Shown: one piece after another, positions 26,370 to 37,317 of the stretch | Layout: each line of letters opens with the position of its first letter | How positions within the stretch are numbered: the first letter of the stretch is position 1 | NCBI GenBank assembly: GCA_028868545.1 | Contig: JAGWUF010000019.1 | Coordinates: 1 to 41,141 of the forward strand | Length of the DNA: 41,141 bases | DNA from: Lysobacteraceae bacterium | GTDB taxonomy: Bacteria; Pseudomonadota; Gammaproteobacteria; Xanthomonadales; Xanthomonadaceae | Reading direction: 5' to 3' | Notes under the pieces: generated by a model | Databases searched by the model: none | The model's input: the letters and a program-made list of their open reading frames with translations, nothing else | Told to the model about the DNA's origin: nothing | Made by a program: the position numbers and the translations under genes

Positions 26370-26738
26370 TTACTTCTGGATCAGGAACTCTTCCTGCTTG
26401 CGGCCGGTGGCGAGCAGGGCGGACAGCCACAGCGGGGAACGGCCGCGGCCGGTCCAGGTTTCCTTTTCATTGGCCGGGTTGCGATACTTCGGCGCAACCT
26501 TGCCACCACGGGTGCCGGCCTTGGCTTTGTTCTTGCGGGGTTTGGCGGCCGGCGCGGCGGCCGCTTGCTTGCCGAACAGCTCTTCGAAGGTCCAGCCGGT
26601 GAGCTTCAGCGCCTTGGCCACGGCCGCCTTGGCGGCGGCAGCCGGCTTGCGCTTGGCCAGTACTTTCTTGCGCTTGTTGGCGCGGGAAATCAGGGCTGCC
26701 AGCTCCTGCGAACTCAGGTTGTCGATATTCATGCTCAT
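26370..26738 (-). CDS. H-NS-family nucleoid-associated protein
   Basis: 122-residue H-NS-like protein. The N-terminal oligomerisation region is short (MNIDNLSSQELAALISRANKRKKVLAKR). A Lys/Ala/Pro-rich linker leads to the C-terminal H-NS DNA-binding domain, with the diagnostic segment YRNPANEKETWTGRGRSPLWL (residues about 87-107). Binding to AT-rich or foreign DNA and gene silencing are the usual roles. ATGs at 26738 and 26732 are both possible. It has its own sigma70-type promoter and intrinsic terminator, so it is a single-gene unit. Confidence 0.92.
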   Translation of the reverse strand: MSMNIDNLSSQELAALISRANKRKKVLAKRKPAAAAKAAVAKALKLTGWTFEELFGKQAAAAPAAKPRKNKAKAGTRGGKVAPKYRNPANEKETWTGRGRSPLWLSALLATGRKQEEFLIQK

Positions 26739-26792
26739 GGGTATTGTTCTTTTGATGGTTGAAAGGATGTCATCCAATCCGTGGATAGCCGG

Positions 26793-26821
26793 ATATTAGG
26801 CGCAATAATCCCCGGAAACAA
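26793..26821 (-). promoter_or_regulatory. Sigma70-type promoter of the H-NS-like gene
   Basis: On the minus strand TTGTTT (26821-26816), a 17-bp spacer and TAATAT (26798-26793) precede the gene, with about 54 bp from the -10 to ATG 26738. The surrounding DNA is AT-rich for this genome, which would suit autoregulation by an H-NS protein. Confidence 0.7.
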
Positions 26822-26851
26822 CCCGTTTCGATAATCCGCCGGGGTTATCGT

Positions 26852-28552
26852 TCACGCCGACAGCCGGGCCAGCAGGGCGGCGTGGTCGAGATTTTCCGAT
26901 TCGGTGGCGGTGCGCGCCCGGTATTCGAAGGTGCCGGCGTCCAGCCCGCGTCCCGATACCACCACCCGGTGCGGGATGCCGATCAATTCGATGTCGGCGA
27001 ACATCGCGCCGGGGCGCAGGCCGCGGTCATCCAGCACGCAGTCCAGCCCGGCGGCATTCAATTCCGAATGCAGGGCGGCGGCGGCATCGGCCACGGCCGG
27101 GTCGTTTTTCGGATTGATCACGCAGACCGCCACGTTCCACGGTGCCATTGCCTGCGGCCAGCGGATGCCGGCGTCGTCGTGGTTCTGCTCGATGGCCGCC
27201 GCCACGATGCGGGAAACGCCGATCCCGTAGCAGCCCATCGCCGGATTGACCGCCTTGCCACCGGCATCCAGTACCGTGCATTGCATCGCTTCGGAGTATT
27301 TGCGGCCCAGCGCGAACACATGGCCGACTTCGATGCCGCGGCACAGCCCCAGCACGCCCTGGCCATCCGGCGATGCATCGCCTTCCACCACGTTGCGGAT
27401 ATCGGCGGTTTCCGGCTCCGGCAAGTCGCGGCCCCAATTGACGCCGGCGATGTGGAAACCGGGTTTGTTGGCACCGACCACGAAATCGGCCATCGCCGCC
27501 ACGCTGCGGTCGGCGACGATGCGAATGGGCTTTTGCGGGTTGAGCGGGCCGAGGAAGCCCGGTTCGCTGCCCAGATACTCGGCAATCTCCGCTTCGCTGG
27601 CCAGTCGATACTCGGCCAGCCCGGGCCGCTTCGACAATTTGATTTCATTGACCACATGGTCGCCGCGCACCAGCGCCAGCACGAATTGCGTTTCATCGGC
27701 GGTCATCAACGCCACCGATTTCACCGTGCGCTGCAGCGGCAAGCCCAGCAGCGCGGCCACGTCCTCGCAGGTTTTCTGGGTGGGTGTTGCCACCTCGCGC
27801 AATGTTTCCTGCGCCGTCGGGCGGGTACCGGGGGCCACCGCTTCGGCCAGTTCCACGTTGGCGGCGTAATCGGACGCGGTGGAATAGGCGATGGAATCCT
27901 CGCCGGAGTCGGCCAGCACGTGGAATTCGTGCGAGGCGCTGCCGCCGATCGCGCCGGTATCGGCGGCCACCGCGCGGAACTTCAGCCCCAGCCGGGTGAA
28001 GATGCGCGCGTAGGTGTCATACATGTTGCGGTATTCGGCATGCAGCGACTCGTCATCGGCGTGGAAGGAATAGGCGTCCTTCATGATGAATTCGCGTGCC
28101 CGCATCACCCCGAAGCGCGGGCGGATCTCGTCGCGGAACTTGCTGGTGATCTGGTAGAAATTCAGCGGCAACTGCTTGTAGCTGGACACTTCCTGGCGGA
28201 AGAAATCGGTGACGGCTTCTTCGGCGGTGGGGGTGAAACAGTAGTCCTGTTCCTTGCGGTCGCGGATTTTCAGCAGTTGCGGGCCGAACTTCGCCCAGCG
28301 CCCGGTTTCTTCCCACAATTCCTTCGGCTGGATCGACGGCATCGCCATTTCGATCGCGCCGGCGCGGTTCATTTCCTCGCGCACCACGGTTTCCACCTTG
28401 CGCAGCACGCGCAGGCCCAACGGCGACCAGGTGTACAGGCCGGCGGCCAGCTTGCGGATCATGCCGGCCTTGAGCATCAGCTTGTGGCTGATGATTTCGG
28501 CATCGGCGGGGGTTTCTTTTTCGGTGCGGAGGTGGAATTGCGAGAGACGCAT
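26852..28552 (-). CDS. proS: Prolyl-tRNA synthetase (bacterial type with editing domain)
   Basis: Class II synthetase charging tRNA-Pro. The 566 residues match the bacterial ProS form. The start is [20 protein letters not shown]. Class II motifs follow (motif 2 near [21 protein letters not shown], the HADD segment, [15 protein letters not shown]). The inserted INS editing domain lies at about residues 225-385 ([22 protein letters not shown]), and the C-terminal anticodon-binding domain contains [21 protein letters not shown] just before it. ATG 28552 matches family starts; an in-frame ATG at 28603 is rejected. Confidence 0.98.
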   Translation of the reverse strand: MRLSQFHLRTEKETPADAEIISHKLMLKAGMIRKLAAGLYTWSPLGLRVLRKVETVVREEMNRAGAIEMAMPSIQPKELWEETGRWAKFGPQLLKIRDRKEQDYCFTPTAEEAVTDFFRQEVSSYKQLPLNFYQITSKFRDEIRPRFGVMRAREFIMKDAYSFHADDESLHAEYRNMYDTYARIFTRLGLKFRAVAADTGAIGGSASHEFHVLADSGEDSIAYSTASDYAANVELAEAVAPGTRPTAQETLREVATPTQKTCEDVAALLGLPLQRTVKSVALMTADETQFVLALVRGDHVVNEIKLSKRPGLAEYRLASEAEIAEYLGSEPGFLGPLNPQKPIRIVADRSVAAMADFVVGANKPGFHIAGVNWGRDLPEPETADIRNVVEGDASPDGQGVLGLCRGIEVGHVFALGRKYSEAMQCTVLDAGGKAVNPAMGCYGIGVSRIVAAAIEQNHDDAGIRWPQAMAPWNVAVCVINPKNDPAVADAAAALHSELNAAGLDCVLDDRGLRPGAMFADIELIGIPHRVVVSGRGLDAGTFEYRARTATESENLDHAALLARLSA

Positions 28553-28638
28553 GGAGGCAGGTTTCGGGTGGAAAACGCCCATTCTGCCACGCACGGCGGC
28601 CACGGCTTCATCCGCAGGCCGGTTGGCGGGGCCTCAGC

Positions 28639-28908
28639 TCATTCCGCGTTGCCGTGGACTTCCATGCCGTCCTTCGGGATGCGGCTGATACGCTCGTACT
28701 TGCGGCCCTTGGGAGGGCTCTGGGTGATCTGCAGGTTGCCGTTGTCGTCGCGCCAGCGATACAGCGAATTGGCGCGCTCGGCCTGTACCGCTGCCATCTC
28801 GGCGGCGACTTCGCGCTGGTGCTGGCGGCGTGGCATTTCCCGGCTAAACCACCACCACGCCGCAACCGCAGCGGCAATCGCCAGGATCAGCATGCCGGCC
28901 TGTTTCAC
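28639..28908 (-). CDS. Small membrane-anchored DUF4124-like protein
   Basis: 89 residues, function unknown. An N-terminal helix (MLILAIAAAVAAWWWF) is followed by a short charged segment and a DUF4124-type core (LYRWRDDNGNLQITQSPPKG). The start is GTG at 28908, overlapping the stop of the upstream gene as GTGA; an ATG at 28893 would remove five residues. It shares the Tyr-(R/Q)-Trp-(R/K)-Asp core with the upstream gene, so the pair looks like diverged paralogues. Confidence 0.75.
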   Translation of the reverse strand: MKQAGMLILAIAAAVAAWWWFSREMPRRQHQREVAAEMAAVQAERANSLYRWRDDNGNLQITQSPPKGRKYERISRIPKDGMEVHGNAE

Positions 28909-29297
28909 GACTTGGCCGGGGTGCAGAACGCCTTGACGCCGGCTTCGTTCAGGTCACGCTGCGATTTGCGCTCGGCATCGGTCAGGTTGCGGTCCGGCTT
29001 GCCATCGCCATTGGTGTCGATGCCAACCGCCTCGCTACCCTGCAGCCGCGCCAGGTTGTTGCGCGCATTGATGCATTGCTCGCTGTCTTCGGCCTTGGCG
29101 GCGGTGGCTCCGGCGGTGGTGCCGGTGCGCACGTCGATATCCCGGGACTTGTAGTTCTGGGCAGGTTTGGTGTCGGCGTAGTGGGTGACGCCGCTGGCAT
29201 CTTTCCACTGGTAGACGCGCTGTTGTTGCTGTGCCAGCACCGGGGCCGCCAGCAAGGGCAGCAGCAAGGCAAGGGCCAGGGGGCGGAAGGTGCGCAT
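28905..29297 (-). CDS. Secreted DUF4124 protein
   Basis: 130 residues with a clear signal peptide (MRTFRPLALALLLPLLAAPVLAQ). A DUF4124 core follows at once (RVYQWKDASGVTHYADTKP), then an Ala/Thr-rich link and a C-terminal region with two Cys (EQCINARNNLARLQ; VKAFCTP). The segment DTNGDGKPDRNLTDAE resembles a single EF-hand-like calcium loop, which is unusual for this family. Function unknown. It precedes and overlaps the smaller DUF4124-like gene and is divergent from pssA. Confidence 0.82.
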   Translation of the reverse strand: MRTFRPLALALLLPLLAAPVLAQQQQRVYQWKDASGVTHYADTKPAQNYKSRDIDVRTGTTAGATAAKAEDSEQCINARNNLARLQGSEAVGIDTNGDGKPDRNLTDAERKSQRDLNEAGVKAFCTPAKS

Positions 29298-29369
29298 GGG
29301 GGGCTCCGGGGGAAAGTCTGTCGATTGCAGCACTGCGCCAGCTTCGCTGCAACCCCGTAAACTGCGGGA

Positions 29370-30152
29370 ATGGACCCGAATGACAACTTGCCGCCGGCGC
29401 GGCCACGCAATCGCAGCATCTATCTGCTGCCCAACCTGTTTACCACCGGCGGCTTGTTCGGCGGCTTTTTCGCCATCATTGCCGCCTCGCAGGGGCGTTT
29501 CGAGGCGGCCTGCGTGGCCATCTTCGTGGCGGCGGTGCTGGACGGGCTGGATGGCCGGGTGGCGCGGTTGACCAATACCCAGAGCGAATTCGGCGTGCAG
29601 TACGACTCGCTGGCCGACCTGGTCAGCTTCGGCATGGCGCCGGCGATGCTGATGTACCACTGGGCGCTGCTGGCGCTGAAGCAGGACAGCCTGACCCTCG
29701 GCCGGATCGGCTGGCTGGCTGCCTTCCTGTACGCCGCCTGCGCGGCGCTGCGGCTGGCCCGCTTCAACAGCCAGGTGGGGACGGTGGACAAGCGTTGGTT
29801 CATCGGCCTGGCCAGCCCGGCGGCGGCAGGGCTGATGGCCAGCTTCGTCTGGGTCTGCCAGGAGTTCGACTGGTCCGGCGATGCGTTGCGCTATGTCGCG
29901 CTGGTACTGACCGTGGTGGCGGGGCTGTTGATGGTCAGCCGGATTCGCTACAACAGTTTCAAGGGCAGTGGCCACGGACCGAAGGCTGACCGGGTGCCGT
30001 TTTTCGTGCTGGTACTGGTGGTGGCGGTCCTGATCGCGTTGTGGATCGCGCCGGCGGTGACCCTACTCACGGCGACCACCCTGTATGCCTTGTCGGGGCC
30101 CTTGCTGTGGTTCCGTCGCCGGCATTCGCCCGCGCCGGAGGGGGCTGCTTGA
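29370..30152 (+). CDS. pssA: CDP-diacylglycerol-serine O-phosphatidyltransferase
   Basis: Makes phosphatidylserine, the precursor of phosphatidylethanolamine, in the inner membrane. The 260-residue product is a CDP-alcohol phosphatidyltransferase with the full catalytic motif DGLDGRVAR...G...D...D at about residues 58-83 (DG-x2-AR-x8-G-x3-D-x3-D) and about eight hydrophobic helices. It is the integral-membrane (type II) PssA rather than the phospholipase-D-like E. coli enzyme. It heads a run with the next two genes, which overlap by 4 bp each, suggesting one operon. Confidence 0.95.
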   Translation: MDPNDNLPPARPRNRSIYLLPNLFTTGGLFGGFFAIIAASQGRFEAACVAIFVAAVLDGLDGRVARLTNTQSEFGVQYDSLADLVSFGMAPAMLMYHWALLALKQDSLTLGRIGWLAAFLYAACAALRLARFNSQVGTVDKRWFIGLASPAAAGLMASFVWVCQEFDWSGDALRYVALVLTVVAGLLMVSRIRYNSFKGSGHGPKADRVPFFVLVLVVAVLIALWIAPAVTLLTATTLYALSGPLLWFRRRHSPAPEGAA

Positions 30153-30424
30153 GCTGGGACGGCTATCAGCGCACTGTCCTGGAGGCGTTGGGACATGTGG
30201 TGTATGCCCCGCTGCACGGCCCGGCTGAGATTGCCGTGACTGCCACCGGGCCCGCCGCGCCGGTAGACATGCTGGCGCGGTTGGCAAAAGCGGCAGGCGT
30301 GCAGGTGGCCGTGTTGCAGCATTTCCCGGACGTGCTGGAGGCAGCCCGCCAGTTGCATGGCAACGCCGCCGCCAAGCGCGCGCTGTGGGCAAGGTTGCGC
30401 ACGCTGCGCCGGAATGCCCGATGA
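30149..30424 (+). CDS. holD: Candidate DNA polymerase III psi subunit (HolD-like)
   Basis: 91 residues. No family can be assigned from strong motifs, but three things point to HolD. Its 3' end overlaps rimI by 4 bp, and holD-rimI is the E. coli gene order. The N-terminus (YQRTVLEALGHVVYAP followed by a GPAEIAV strand) lines up with E. coli psi (a WQLQQLG start and an EIAI strand). The C-terminal NAAAKRALWARLRTL resembles NPTARAALWQQI. The start is TTG, overlapping the pssA stop as TTGA. It is shorter than E. coli psi (137), lacking the C-terminal extension. HolC (chi), its would-be partner, is encoded at 35254. Psi is poorly conserved, so this stays a hypothesis. Confidence 0.5.
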   Translation: MSWDGYQRTVLEALGHVVYAPLHGPAEIAVTATGPAAPVDMLARLAKAAGVQVAVLQHFPDVLEAARQLHGNAAAKRALWARLRTLRRNAR

Positions 30425-30912
30425 GCCAGCCCTGGGCGGCCGACGCTGGTACGGGCCTGCCCAGCCTGCGGCCCATGCGCGAGGCAGATCTGGACGCGGT
30501 GATGGCGATCGAGCTGCAGGCCTATCCGTTTCCGTGGACACGCGGCATCTTCCGGGACTGCCTGCATTCGAACTACGCGATGTGGGTGCAGACGCGCGAC
30601 GATGGGGCCTTGCTGGGCTATGGCGTGCTCAGCATCGCCGCCGAGGAGGCGCACCTGCTCAATTTGTGCAGTGCCCCCGGACATGAGCGGCAGGGACTGG
30701 GCCAACGCATGTTGCAGGCCATGTTGCGGATCGCGCGCAGCCACGGCGCGCAACGGGTGTTCCTGGAAGTGCGGCCATCCAATGTGCGCGCCATCGCCCT
30801 GTACGAGCGCAGCGGATTCAACGAAATCGGCCGCCGCCCGCGGTATTACCCTGCCGCCGACAATGGCCGCGAGGACGCGATCGTGATGGCGATGGAATTG
30901 CTGGACGATTGA
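30421..30912 (+). CDS. rimI: Ribosomal protein S18 alanine N-acetyltransferase
   Basis: GNAT-fold enzyme acetylating the N-terminal Ala of ribosomal protein S18. In its 163 residues, LRPMREADLDAVMAIELQAYPFPW is the RimI N-terminal substrate region, GHERQGLGQRML is the acetyl-CoA pyrophosphate loop, and FLEVRPSNVRAIALYERSGF and RPRYYP match the conserved C-terminal block. ATG 30421 overlaps the stop of the preceding gene. It ends 7 bp from the convergent diguanylate cyclase gene. Confidence 0.95.
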   Translation: MSQPWAADAGTGLPSLRPMREADLDAVMAIELQAYPFPWTRGIFRDCLHSNYAMWVQTRDDGALLGYGVLSIAAEEAHLLNLCSAPGHERQGLGQRMLQAMLRIARSHGAQRVFLEVRPSNVRAIALYERSGFNEIGRRPRYYPAADNGREDAIVMAMELLDD

Positions 30913-30919
30913 GTGCCGC

Positions 30920-32248
30920 TCAGCCTTTTGCTGGCTCCTGTTCACCCAGCACCACGGTGCAATCGCGGCCCTTGTCCTTGGCGGCGTACAACGCGCGATC
31001 GGCGCGGGCGAACAAGGCATGGAAATCCGCATCCTTCGCCTCCAGGCTGGCGACACCGAAGCTGGCGGTCATTTGCAGCTGCGGGTGCTGCTGGCTGGGA
31101 TGACAGTCGCGGGTCAAGTTGCGGATGCGTTCGGCGATGACATGGGCGGTCCGGAGATCGGTATCCGGCAGAAGAATGCAGAACTCCTCGCCGCCGGTGC
31201 GGGCAAACACGTCCATGTCACGCAGGCTGCTGCGGCAACAGCCGCTGAAATCCTGCAGCACCAGATCGCCCACCGGGTGCCCGTAACCGTCATTGAGCAG
31301 TTTGAAGTGGTCGATGTCGATGGCGATCTGGCTCAGTGGTGTGCCCAGGCGTCGGCTGCGGGCGAATTCGTGCTCGGCGATTTCGAAGAAGCTGCGGCGA
31401 TTGGCGCAGCCGGTCAGGCTGTCGGTGCGGGCCTGACGCTGCAGTTCGTCCTTCAGGAGATGCAGCTCGGTGATGTCGGTGATCAGGCCGATCAGCGCCG
31501 GCATGCCGTTGAAGTCCGGCCACGGCACCACCACGCTCCAGTAATGCCGTTGGCGGCCTTCGGCATCGATCAGGGATTCTTCCCCCGCATAGCGCTGCCC
31601 GGTGGCCAGCATATGCGCATCCTTTTCCCAGAACGCGTCGGCCACGTCGCGCGGCATCAGCTCACTGTCCAGTCGGCCGACGATCTCGGCCACCGGACGG
31701 CCGAACACCTCGGCCAGATGGCGGTTGGCGTACAGGAAGCGCCGGTTGGCGCCCTTCACGTAAACCAGCCCCTCGAGGTTGTCGAGCACGGTGTCCAGCA
31801 ATTCCTTCTGCTGGTGCACCCGGTCTTCCAGCCGCTTCTTCTCGGTGATGTCGTGGGAAATGCCGATCATTCCGATGATTGCACCAGCGTCATCGCGCAG
31901 GGGTTTCTTGATCGACCAGTAGGTACGCGTCTGGCCGAGAATGTGGATGAAATTGCTTTCCTCGCGGGCGATGGTCTCGCCCTGCTCGAGCACCAGGCGG
32001 TCGGTTTCGCGCAGGGTATCGCTCGCTTCACCGATGTCGACGAAATCGGTGAAGGACTTGCCCAGCACATCTTCCAATCGCAGGCCGGAGCCCAGCAGCG
32101 CCAGCACCAGGTTGTTGGCGTAGGTGTAGCGACCGGTCAGATCGGTGGTGTAGACGAAGGCGCCCACTTCGTCCAGCAGCAGTTGGAACGAGCCATGCGC
32201 CAGGCCGGTGGCCAGATCGGTGGGTGTCGGGTCTTTTGAGGTTGACAT
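30920..32248 (-). CDS. Diguanylate cyclase with two PAS domains and an intact I-site
   Basis: Cytoplasmic sensor enzyme expected to make cyclic di-GMP from two GTP. Of its 442 residues, PAS 1 spans about 18-135 (DLTGRYTYANNLVLALLG, with the PAC-type tail IGMIGISHDITEKKRLED) and PAS 2 about 145-270 (YVKGANRRFLYANRHLAEVFG). The GGDEF domain at about 280-435 has the active motif GGEEF (352-356). RDMD (343-346) is a correctly spaced inhibitory site, so product feedback is predicted. There is no membrane helix and no EAL domain. It is convergent with rimI; the signal sensed is unknown. Confidence 0.94.
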   Translation of the reverse strand: MSTSKDPTPTDLATGLAHGSFQLLLDEVGAFVYTTDLTGRYTYANNLVLALLGSGLRLEDVLGKSFTDFVDIGEASDTLRETDRLVLEQGETIAREESNFIHILGQTRTYWSIKKPLRDDAGAIIGMIGISHDITEKKRLEDRVHQQKELLDTVLDNLEGLVYVKGANRRFLYANRHLAEVFGRPVAEIVGRLDSELMPRDVADAFWEKDAHMLATGQRYAGEESLIDAEGRQRHYWSVVVPWPDFNGMPALIGLITDITELHLLKDELQRQARTDSLTGCANRRSFFEIAEHEFARSRRLGTPLSQIAIDIDHFKLLNDGYGHPVGDLVLQDFSGCCRSSLRDMDVFARTGGEEFCILLPDTDLRTAHVIAERIRNLTRDCHPSQQHPQLQMTASFGVASLEAKDADFHALFARADRALYAAKDKGRDCTVVLGEQEPAKG

Positions 32249-32389
32249 ATGACAGCAGGCCCCCCCTCAGGCGCCGGGTCATGGCCCCAGGATCGCGGTG
32301 CTGCGGCATGGGGTGGTTGAAAATGGCACTCCGCGGCGCGCTTGGCAATCATCCGGTCGCGCGTCGGGCAGGGGGCAGCCAGCGTGGAT

Positions 32390-35248
32390 TCAGCCCAGCC
32401 GGGCCCGTTGTGTCGAAAGTGCGGCGAGCTTGGCGCTCCAGTCCGCCAGTCGTGCCTGTTCCTGCGCCACCACCGCGGCCGGCACGCCGGCGCCGAATTT
32501 GGCCAGCTTGGTCTCGCTCTTGTCCTTTTCCGCGGCGATCCTGGCAATTTCCTTGTCCAGCCGTGCGCGTTCGGCGTCCAGATCCACCAGCCCTTCCAGC
32601 GGCACGAACAGCTGCAGCTCGCCAACCAGCGCCGGTGCGGCCGCCGGCGGCTCGCCGGCGATGATTTCGATGCGTTCCAGCTTGCACAGGAAGCGCAGCG
32701 AGGCATCGAAACGCTGCAGGCGCGAGGCGTCGTCGGCGGTGCCGCCGCGCGCCAACAGGGCCAGCTGCCTGGCCGGCGACACGCCCAGTTCGCTGCGGAT
32801 GCGGCGCACCGCGCTGGCCATCGCCTTCAGCCATTCGATGTCGGCGTCGGCCTGCGCGAACGCGTCGGCGTCGATCCCGCCGGCCTGCGGGTACGGCTGC
32901 AGCATCAGGCTGCCGGCCTTGCCCAGCTTCGGTGCCACCGCCTGCCACAGTTCCTCGGTCACGAACGGGATCAGCGGGTGCAGCAGGCGCAGCAGTGCAT
33001 CCAGCACGTACAGCAGGGTGTGGCGGGTCGAATCCGCGGTGGCGTCGTCATCGCCATTCAAGGCCGGCTTGGCCAGCTCCACGAACCAGTCGCAAAATTG
33101 ATTCCAGGCGAATTCGTACAGGCACTGCGCCAGCAGGTCGAAGCGGTAGCCGGCGAAATGTTCGGCGGCTTCCGCAGTGACGCGATCAAGCTGGCTGAGG
33201 ATCCATTTTTCGGCGTCGGTGATCGGCTGCGGGGCAAACCCATCCCCACCCAACCCTCCCCTTGAAGGGGAGGGCTTGAAATCGCCGACGTTCATCAGTG
33301 CGAAGCGCGTCGCGTTCCACAGCTTGTTGCAGAAGTTCTTGTAGCCTTCGGCGCGGGCGAGGTCGAACTTGATGTCGCGGCCCGGCCCGGCCAGCGCGGC
33401 CATGGTGAAACGCAGCGCGTCGGCGCCGTGGGCGTTGATGCCGTTCGGGTAGTCCTTGCGGGTGTCCTTCTCGATCTTCTCGGCCATCTTCGGCTGCATC
33501 AGCCCGAAGGTGCGCTTGGCCACCAGATCGTCGGCGCTGATGCCGTCGATGATGTCGATGGGGTCGAGCACATTGCCCTTCGACTTCGACATCTTCTGGC
33601 CGTTCTTGTCGCGCACCAGGCCGGTGATGTAGACGTCGTGGAACGGCACCTGGCCGGTGAAGTGGTCGGTCATCATCACCATCCGGGCGACCCAGAAGAA
33701 GATGATGTCAAAGCCCGTCACCAGCACGTTCGACGGCATGTGCGCATCGAAGCCGCGCTCGGCCATCGCCGCCGCGTCAGGCCAACCTTGGGTGCTGAAC
33801 GGGAACATCGCGGAGGAGAACCAGGTTTCCAGCACGTCGGCGTCCTGCCGCAGCGGCGCATTGCCAAGATCATGTGCGGCGCGCACCTCGGCTTCGCTGC
33901 GGCCCACGTACACCTTGCCCGCCTCGTCGAACCATGCCGGAATGCGGTGGCCCCACCACAGCTGGCGGCTGATGCACCAGTCCTGGATGTTCTCCATCCA
34001 GTGGCGGTAGGTATTGATCCAGTTCGGCGGCACGAACTGGACGCTGCCGTTTTCGACCAATTCCAATCCGCGCGCGCCCAGCGTGTCCATTTTCACGAAC
34101 CATTGATCCGTGAGGTAGGGCTCGATCACCTGCCCGCTGCGGTCGCCGCGCGGCACCTGCAGCTTGTGCGATTTGACCTCGACCAGCAGCTCCAGGGCGT
34201 CGAGGTCGGCGACGATCGCCTTGCGCGCCTCGAAGCGATCCAGTCCGCGGTACTTCTCCGCGATGTCGTCGCGATCGGACAGCACCTTGGCTTCCGGCGT
34301 GAAGATATTGATCAGCGGCAGCTGGTGACGCTGGCCCACCGCATAGTCGTTGAAGTCGTGCGCCGGGGTCACCTTCACCACGCCGGTGCCGAAGGCGCGG
34401 TCCACGTAGTCGTCGGTGATGACCGGGATGCGGCGGCCGGTCAGCGGCAGCTGCACGAATTGGCCGTGCAGCGCCAGATAGCGCGGGTCTTCCGGGTGCA
34501 CCATCACGGCGGTATCGCCCAGCATGGTTTCCGGGCGGGTGGTGGCCACGACCACGAAGTTGCGGACTTCGCGCAGGACCTCGACGCCGTCGGCATCGAC
34601 CTCCACGTGCTCATACGTCGCGCCGTCGGCCAGCGGGTAGCGGATCGACCACATGTGGCCGCTTTCTTCCTCGCTCACCACTTCCAGATCGGAGATCGCG
34701 GTCTTCAGCACCGGGTCCCAGTTGACCAGCCGCTGGCCGCGATAGATCAGGCCTTCTTCATACAGGCGCACGAAGGCTTCGGTGATCGCCTTCGACGGCA
34801 TCGGGTCCATGGTGAACACGCTGCGCGACCAGTCGCCGGACGCACCGAGCCGGCGCATCTGCCGCTCGATGGTGTCGCCGGAATGCTGCTTCCATTCCCA
34901 CACTTTCTCGATGAATTTCTCGCGCCCCAGCGTGTCGCGGGTTTCGCCCTTGCCCTCGATGGCGAGGTTGCGGCTGACCACCATCTCGGTGGCGATGCCG
35001 GCGTGGTCGGTGCCCATCTGCCACAGGGTGCGGAAGCCGCGCATGCGGTGGTAGCGCACCAGCGCGTCCATCAGCGTGTGCTGGAAAGCGTGGCCCATGT
35101 GCAGCGTGCCGGTGACGTTCGGCGGCGGCAGCAGGATGGTGTAGGCCGGGCCGTTGCCGGTCGGTGCGAACGCGCCGCTGCCCTCCCACTGCTGGTACAG
35201 GCGGGTTTCGAAGGTCTGCGGGTTGAAGCCGGCGTCGAGGGTGGTCAT
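32390..35248 (-). CDS. valS: Valyl-tRNA synthetase carrying a repeat-encoded insertion
   Basis: Class Ia synthetase charging tRNA-Val, about 952 residues. The HIGH-type motif is [13 protein letters not shown], the editing (CP1) domain contains [19 protein letters not shown], and the KMSKS motif is KMSKSKGN. The anticodon-binding domain contains [18 protein letters not shown], and a C-terminal coiled coil contains [19 protein letters not shown]. In the anticodon-binding domain, a loop after ALMNVGDF is formed by a palindromic repeat encoding [13 protein letters not shown]. The E. coli protein has unrelated sequence in this loop, so it tolerates change. A GTG at 35257, overlapping the holC stop as GTGA, is an alternative start. 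Confidence 0.97.
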   Translation of the reverse strand: MTTLDAGFNPQTFETRLYQQWEGSGAFAPTGNGPAYTILLPPPNVTGTLHMGHAFQHTLMDALVRYHRMRGFRTLWQMGTDHAGIATEMVVSRNLAIEGKGETRDTLGREKFIEKVWEWKQHSGDTIERQMRRLGASGDWSRSVFTMDPMPSKAITEAFVRLYEEGLIYRGQRLVNWDPVLKTAISDLEVVSEEESGHMWSIRYPLADGATYEHVEVDADGVEVLREVRNFVVVATTRPETMLGDTAVMVHPEDPRYLALHGQFVQLPLTGRRIPVITDDYVDRAFGTGVVKVTPAHDFNDYAVGQRHQLPLINIFTPEAKVLSDRDDIAEKYRGLDRFEARKAIVADLDALELLVEVKSHKLQVPRGDRSGQVIEPYLTDQWFVKMDTLGARGLELVENGSVQFVPPNWINTYRHWMENIQDWCISRQLWWGHRIPAWFDEAGKVYVGRSEAEVRAAHDLGNAPLRQDADVLETWFSSAMFPFSTQGWPDAAAMAERGFDAHMPSNVLVTGFDIIFFWVARMVMMTDHFTGQVPFHDVYITGLVRDKNGQKMSKSKGNVLDPIDIIDGISADDLVAKRTFGLMQPKMAEKIEKDTRKDYPNGINAHGADALRFTMAALAGPGRDIKFDLARAEGYKNFCNKLWNATRFALMNVGDFKPSPSRGGLGGDGFAPQPITDAEKWILSQLDRVTAEAAEHFAGYRFDLLAQCLYEFAWNQFCDWFVELAKPALNGDDDATADSTRHTLLYVLDALLRLLHPLIPFVTEELWQAVAPKLGKAGSLMLQPYPQAGGIDADAFAQADADIEWLKAMASAVRRIRSELGVSPARQLALLARGGTADDASRLQRFDASLRFLCKLERIEIIAGEPPAAAPALVGELQLFVPLEGLVDLDAERARLDKEIARIAAEKDKSETKLAKFGAGVPAAVVAQEQARLADWSAKLAALSTQRARLG
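33236..33284. repeat. Type-A palindromic repeat inside valS
   Basis: 41 nt (33237-33277) are identical to 14338-14378 in dsbD, including the stem CCCTCCCCTT/AAGGGGAGGG at 33254-33274. It lies in the same orientation and the same reading frame relative to its host gene as in dsbD, so both proteins receive [13 protein letters not shown]. Confidence 0.92.
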
Positions 35249-35253
35249 GGGCG

Positions 35254-35679
35254 TCACATGTCGAATTTCTTGAGCTCGAAGCCGAGCGATTGGTAATGCT
35301 TCCAGCGTTCGCGCGAGCCGCCGCGCGCGGCCGGGTCGGCCGGCACCACTTCCAGCACGCGGTCGAAGGCGCCCTGCGGCGGCTCGTCGCGCAGATTGAC
35401 CAGCAGCGGGCGCAGGGCGACGTCGGCGTCCGGCGCGGCGATCAGGATCGGCGCGTCGTCCTCGTCATCGTCCATGCCGGCGATCTGGTGCGGCAGGTAC
35501 TCGTCGGGATCGAACGCCCACAGCAGGTCGTCCAGTGCTTCCGCCTGCGCCATGTCGCGCGCCAGCACCAGCGTCGGCAGGTTGGCGGCGAACGCGCGCT
35601 TGGCCAGCTCGCAGACCAGCAGCAGCGGCTGCTCGCGGAAGCGCGGCTTGTCGATCAGGTAGAAGTCGGCGCGGGGCAC
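35254..35679 (-). CDS. holC: DNA polymerase III chi subunit
   Basis: Clamp-loader accessory protein that links psi to single-stranded-DNA-binding protein. The 141 residues match HolC: an ADFYLIDKP start, a [47 protein letters not shown] core (about residues 23-67, the Rossmann-like fold with the WxFxxxxFLPH-type motif as [12 protein letters not shown]), and a C-terminal [15 protein letters not shown]. It sits between pepA (3-bp gap) and valS, the standard pepA-holC-valS order. Confidence 0.95.
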   Translation of the reverse strand: MPRADFYLIDKPRFREQPLLLVCELAKRAFAANLPTLVLARDMAQAEALDDLLWAFDPDEYLPHQIAGMDDDEDDAPILIAAPDADVALRPLLVNLRDEPPQGAFDRVLEVVPADPAARGGSRERWKHYQSLGFELKKFDM

Positions 35680-35682
35680 GGC

Positions 35683-37164
<1,482 letters not shown>

Positions 37165-37246
37165 CGAACAAGGTATCCAGTCGAAATTGGCAACAGGCGG
37201 ACGACCGCGCGCTGGCGAAGTCATTCGGGCAGGCGGGCGGGTGGCT

Positions 37247-37252
37247 TACAAT
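37247..37252 (+). promoter_or_regulatory. Possible -10 element for lptF-lptG
   Basis: TACAAT, one mismatch from consensus, lies in the 153-bp pepA/lptF divergent gap, about 66 bp before lptF. The hexamer 17 bp upstream is TTCGGG, a weak -35, so this is only a candidate. Confidence 0.4.
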
Positions 37253-37317
37253 GCGCGGCTGCGCCAGGCGCGGACCGTCGTCGCAATGAACCCCCGATTC
37301 TAAAGCAAGCAGGCCCG

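Noticed and set aside
26882..28936. 684-codon plus-strand open frame
   Set aside because: Antisense to proS and a DUF4124 gene. His/Arg/Gly-rich and without domains.
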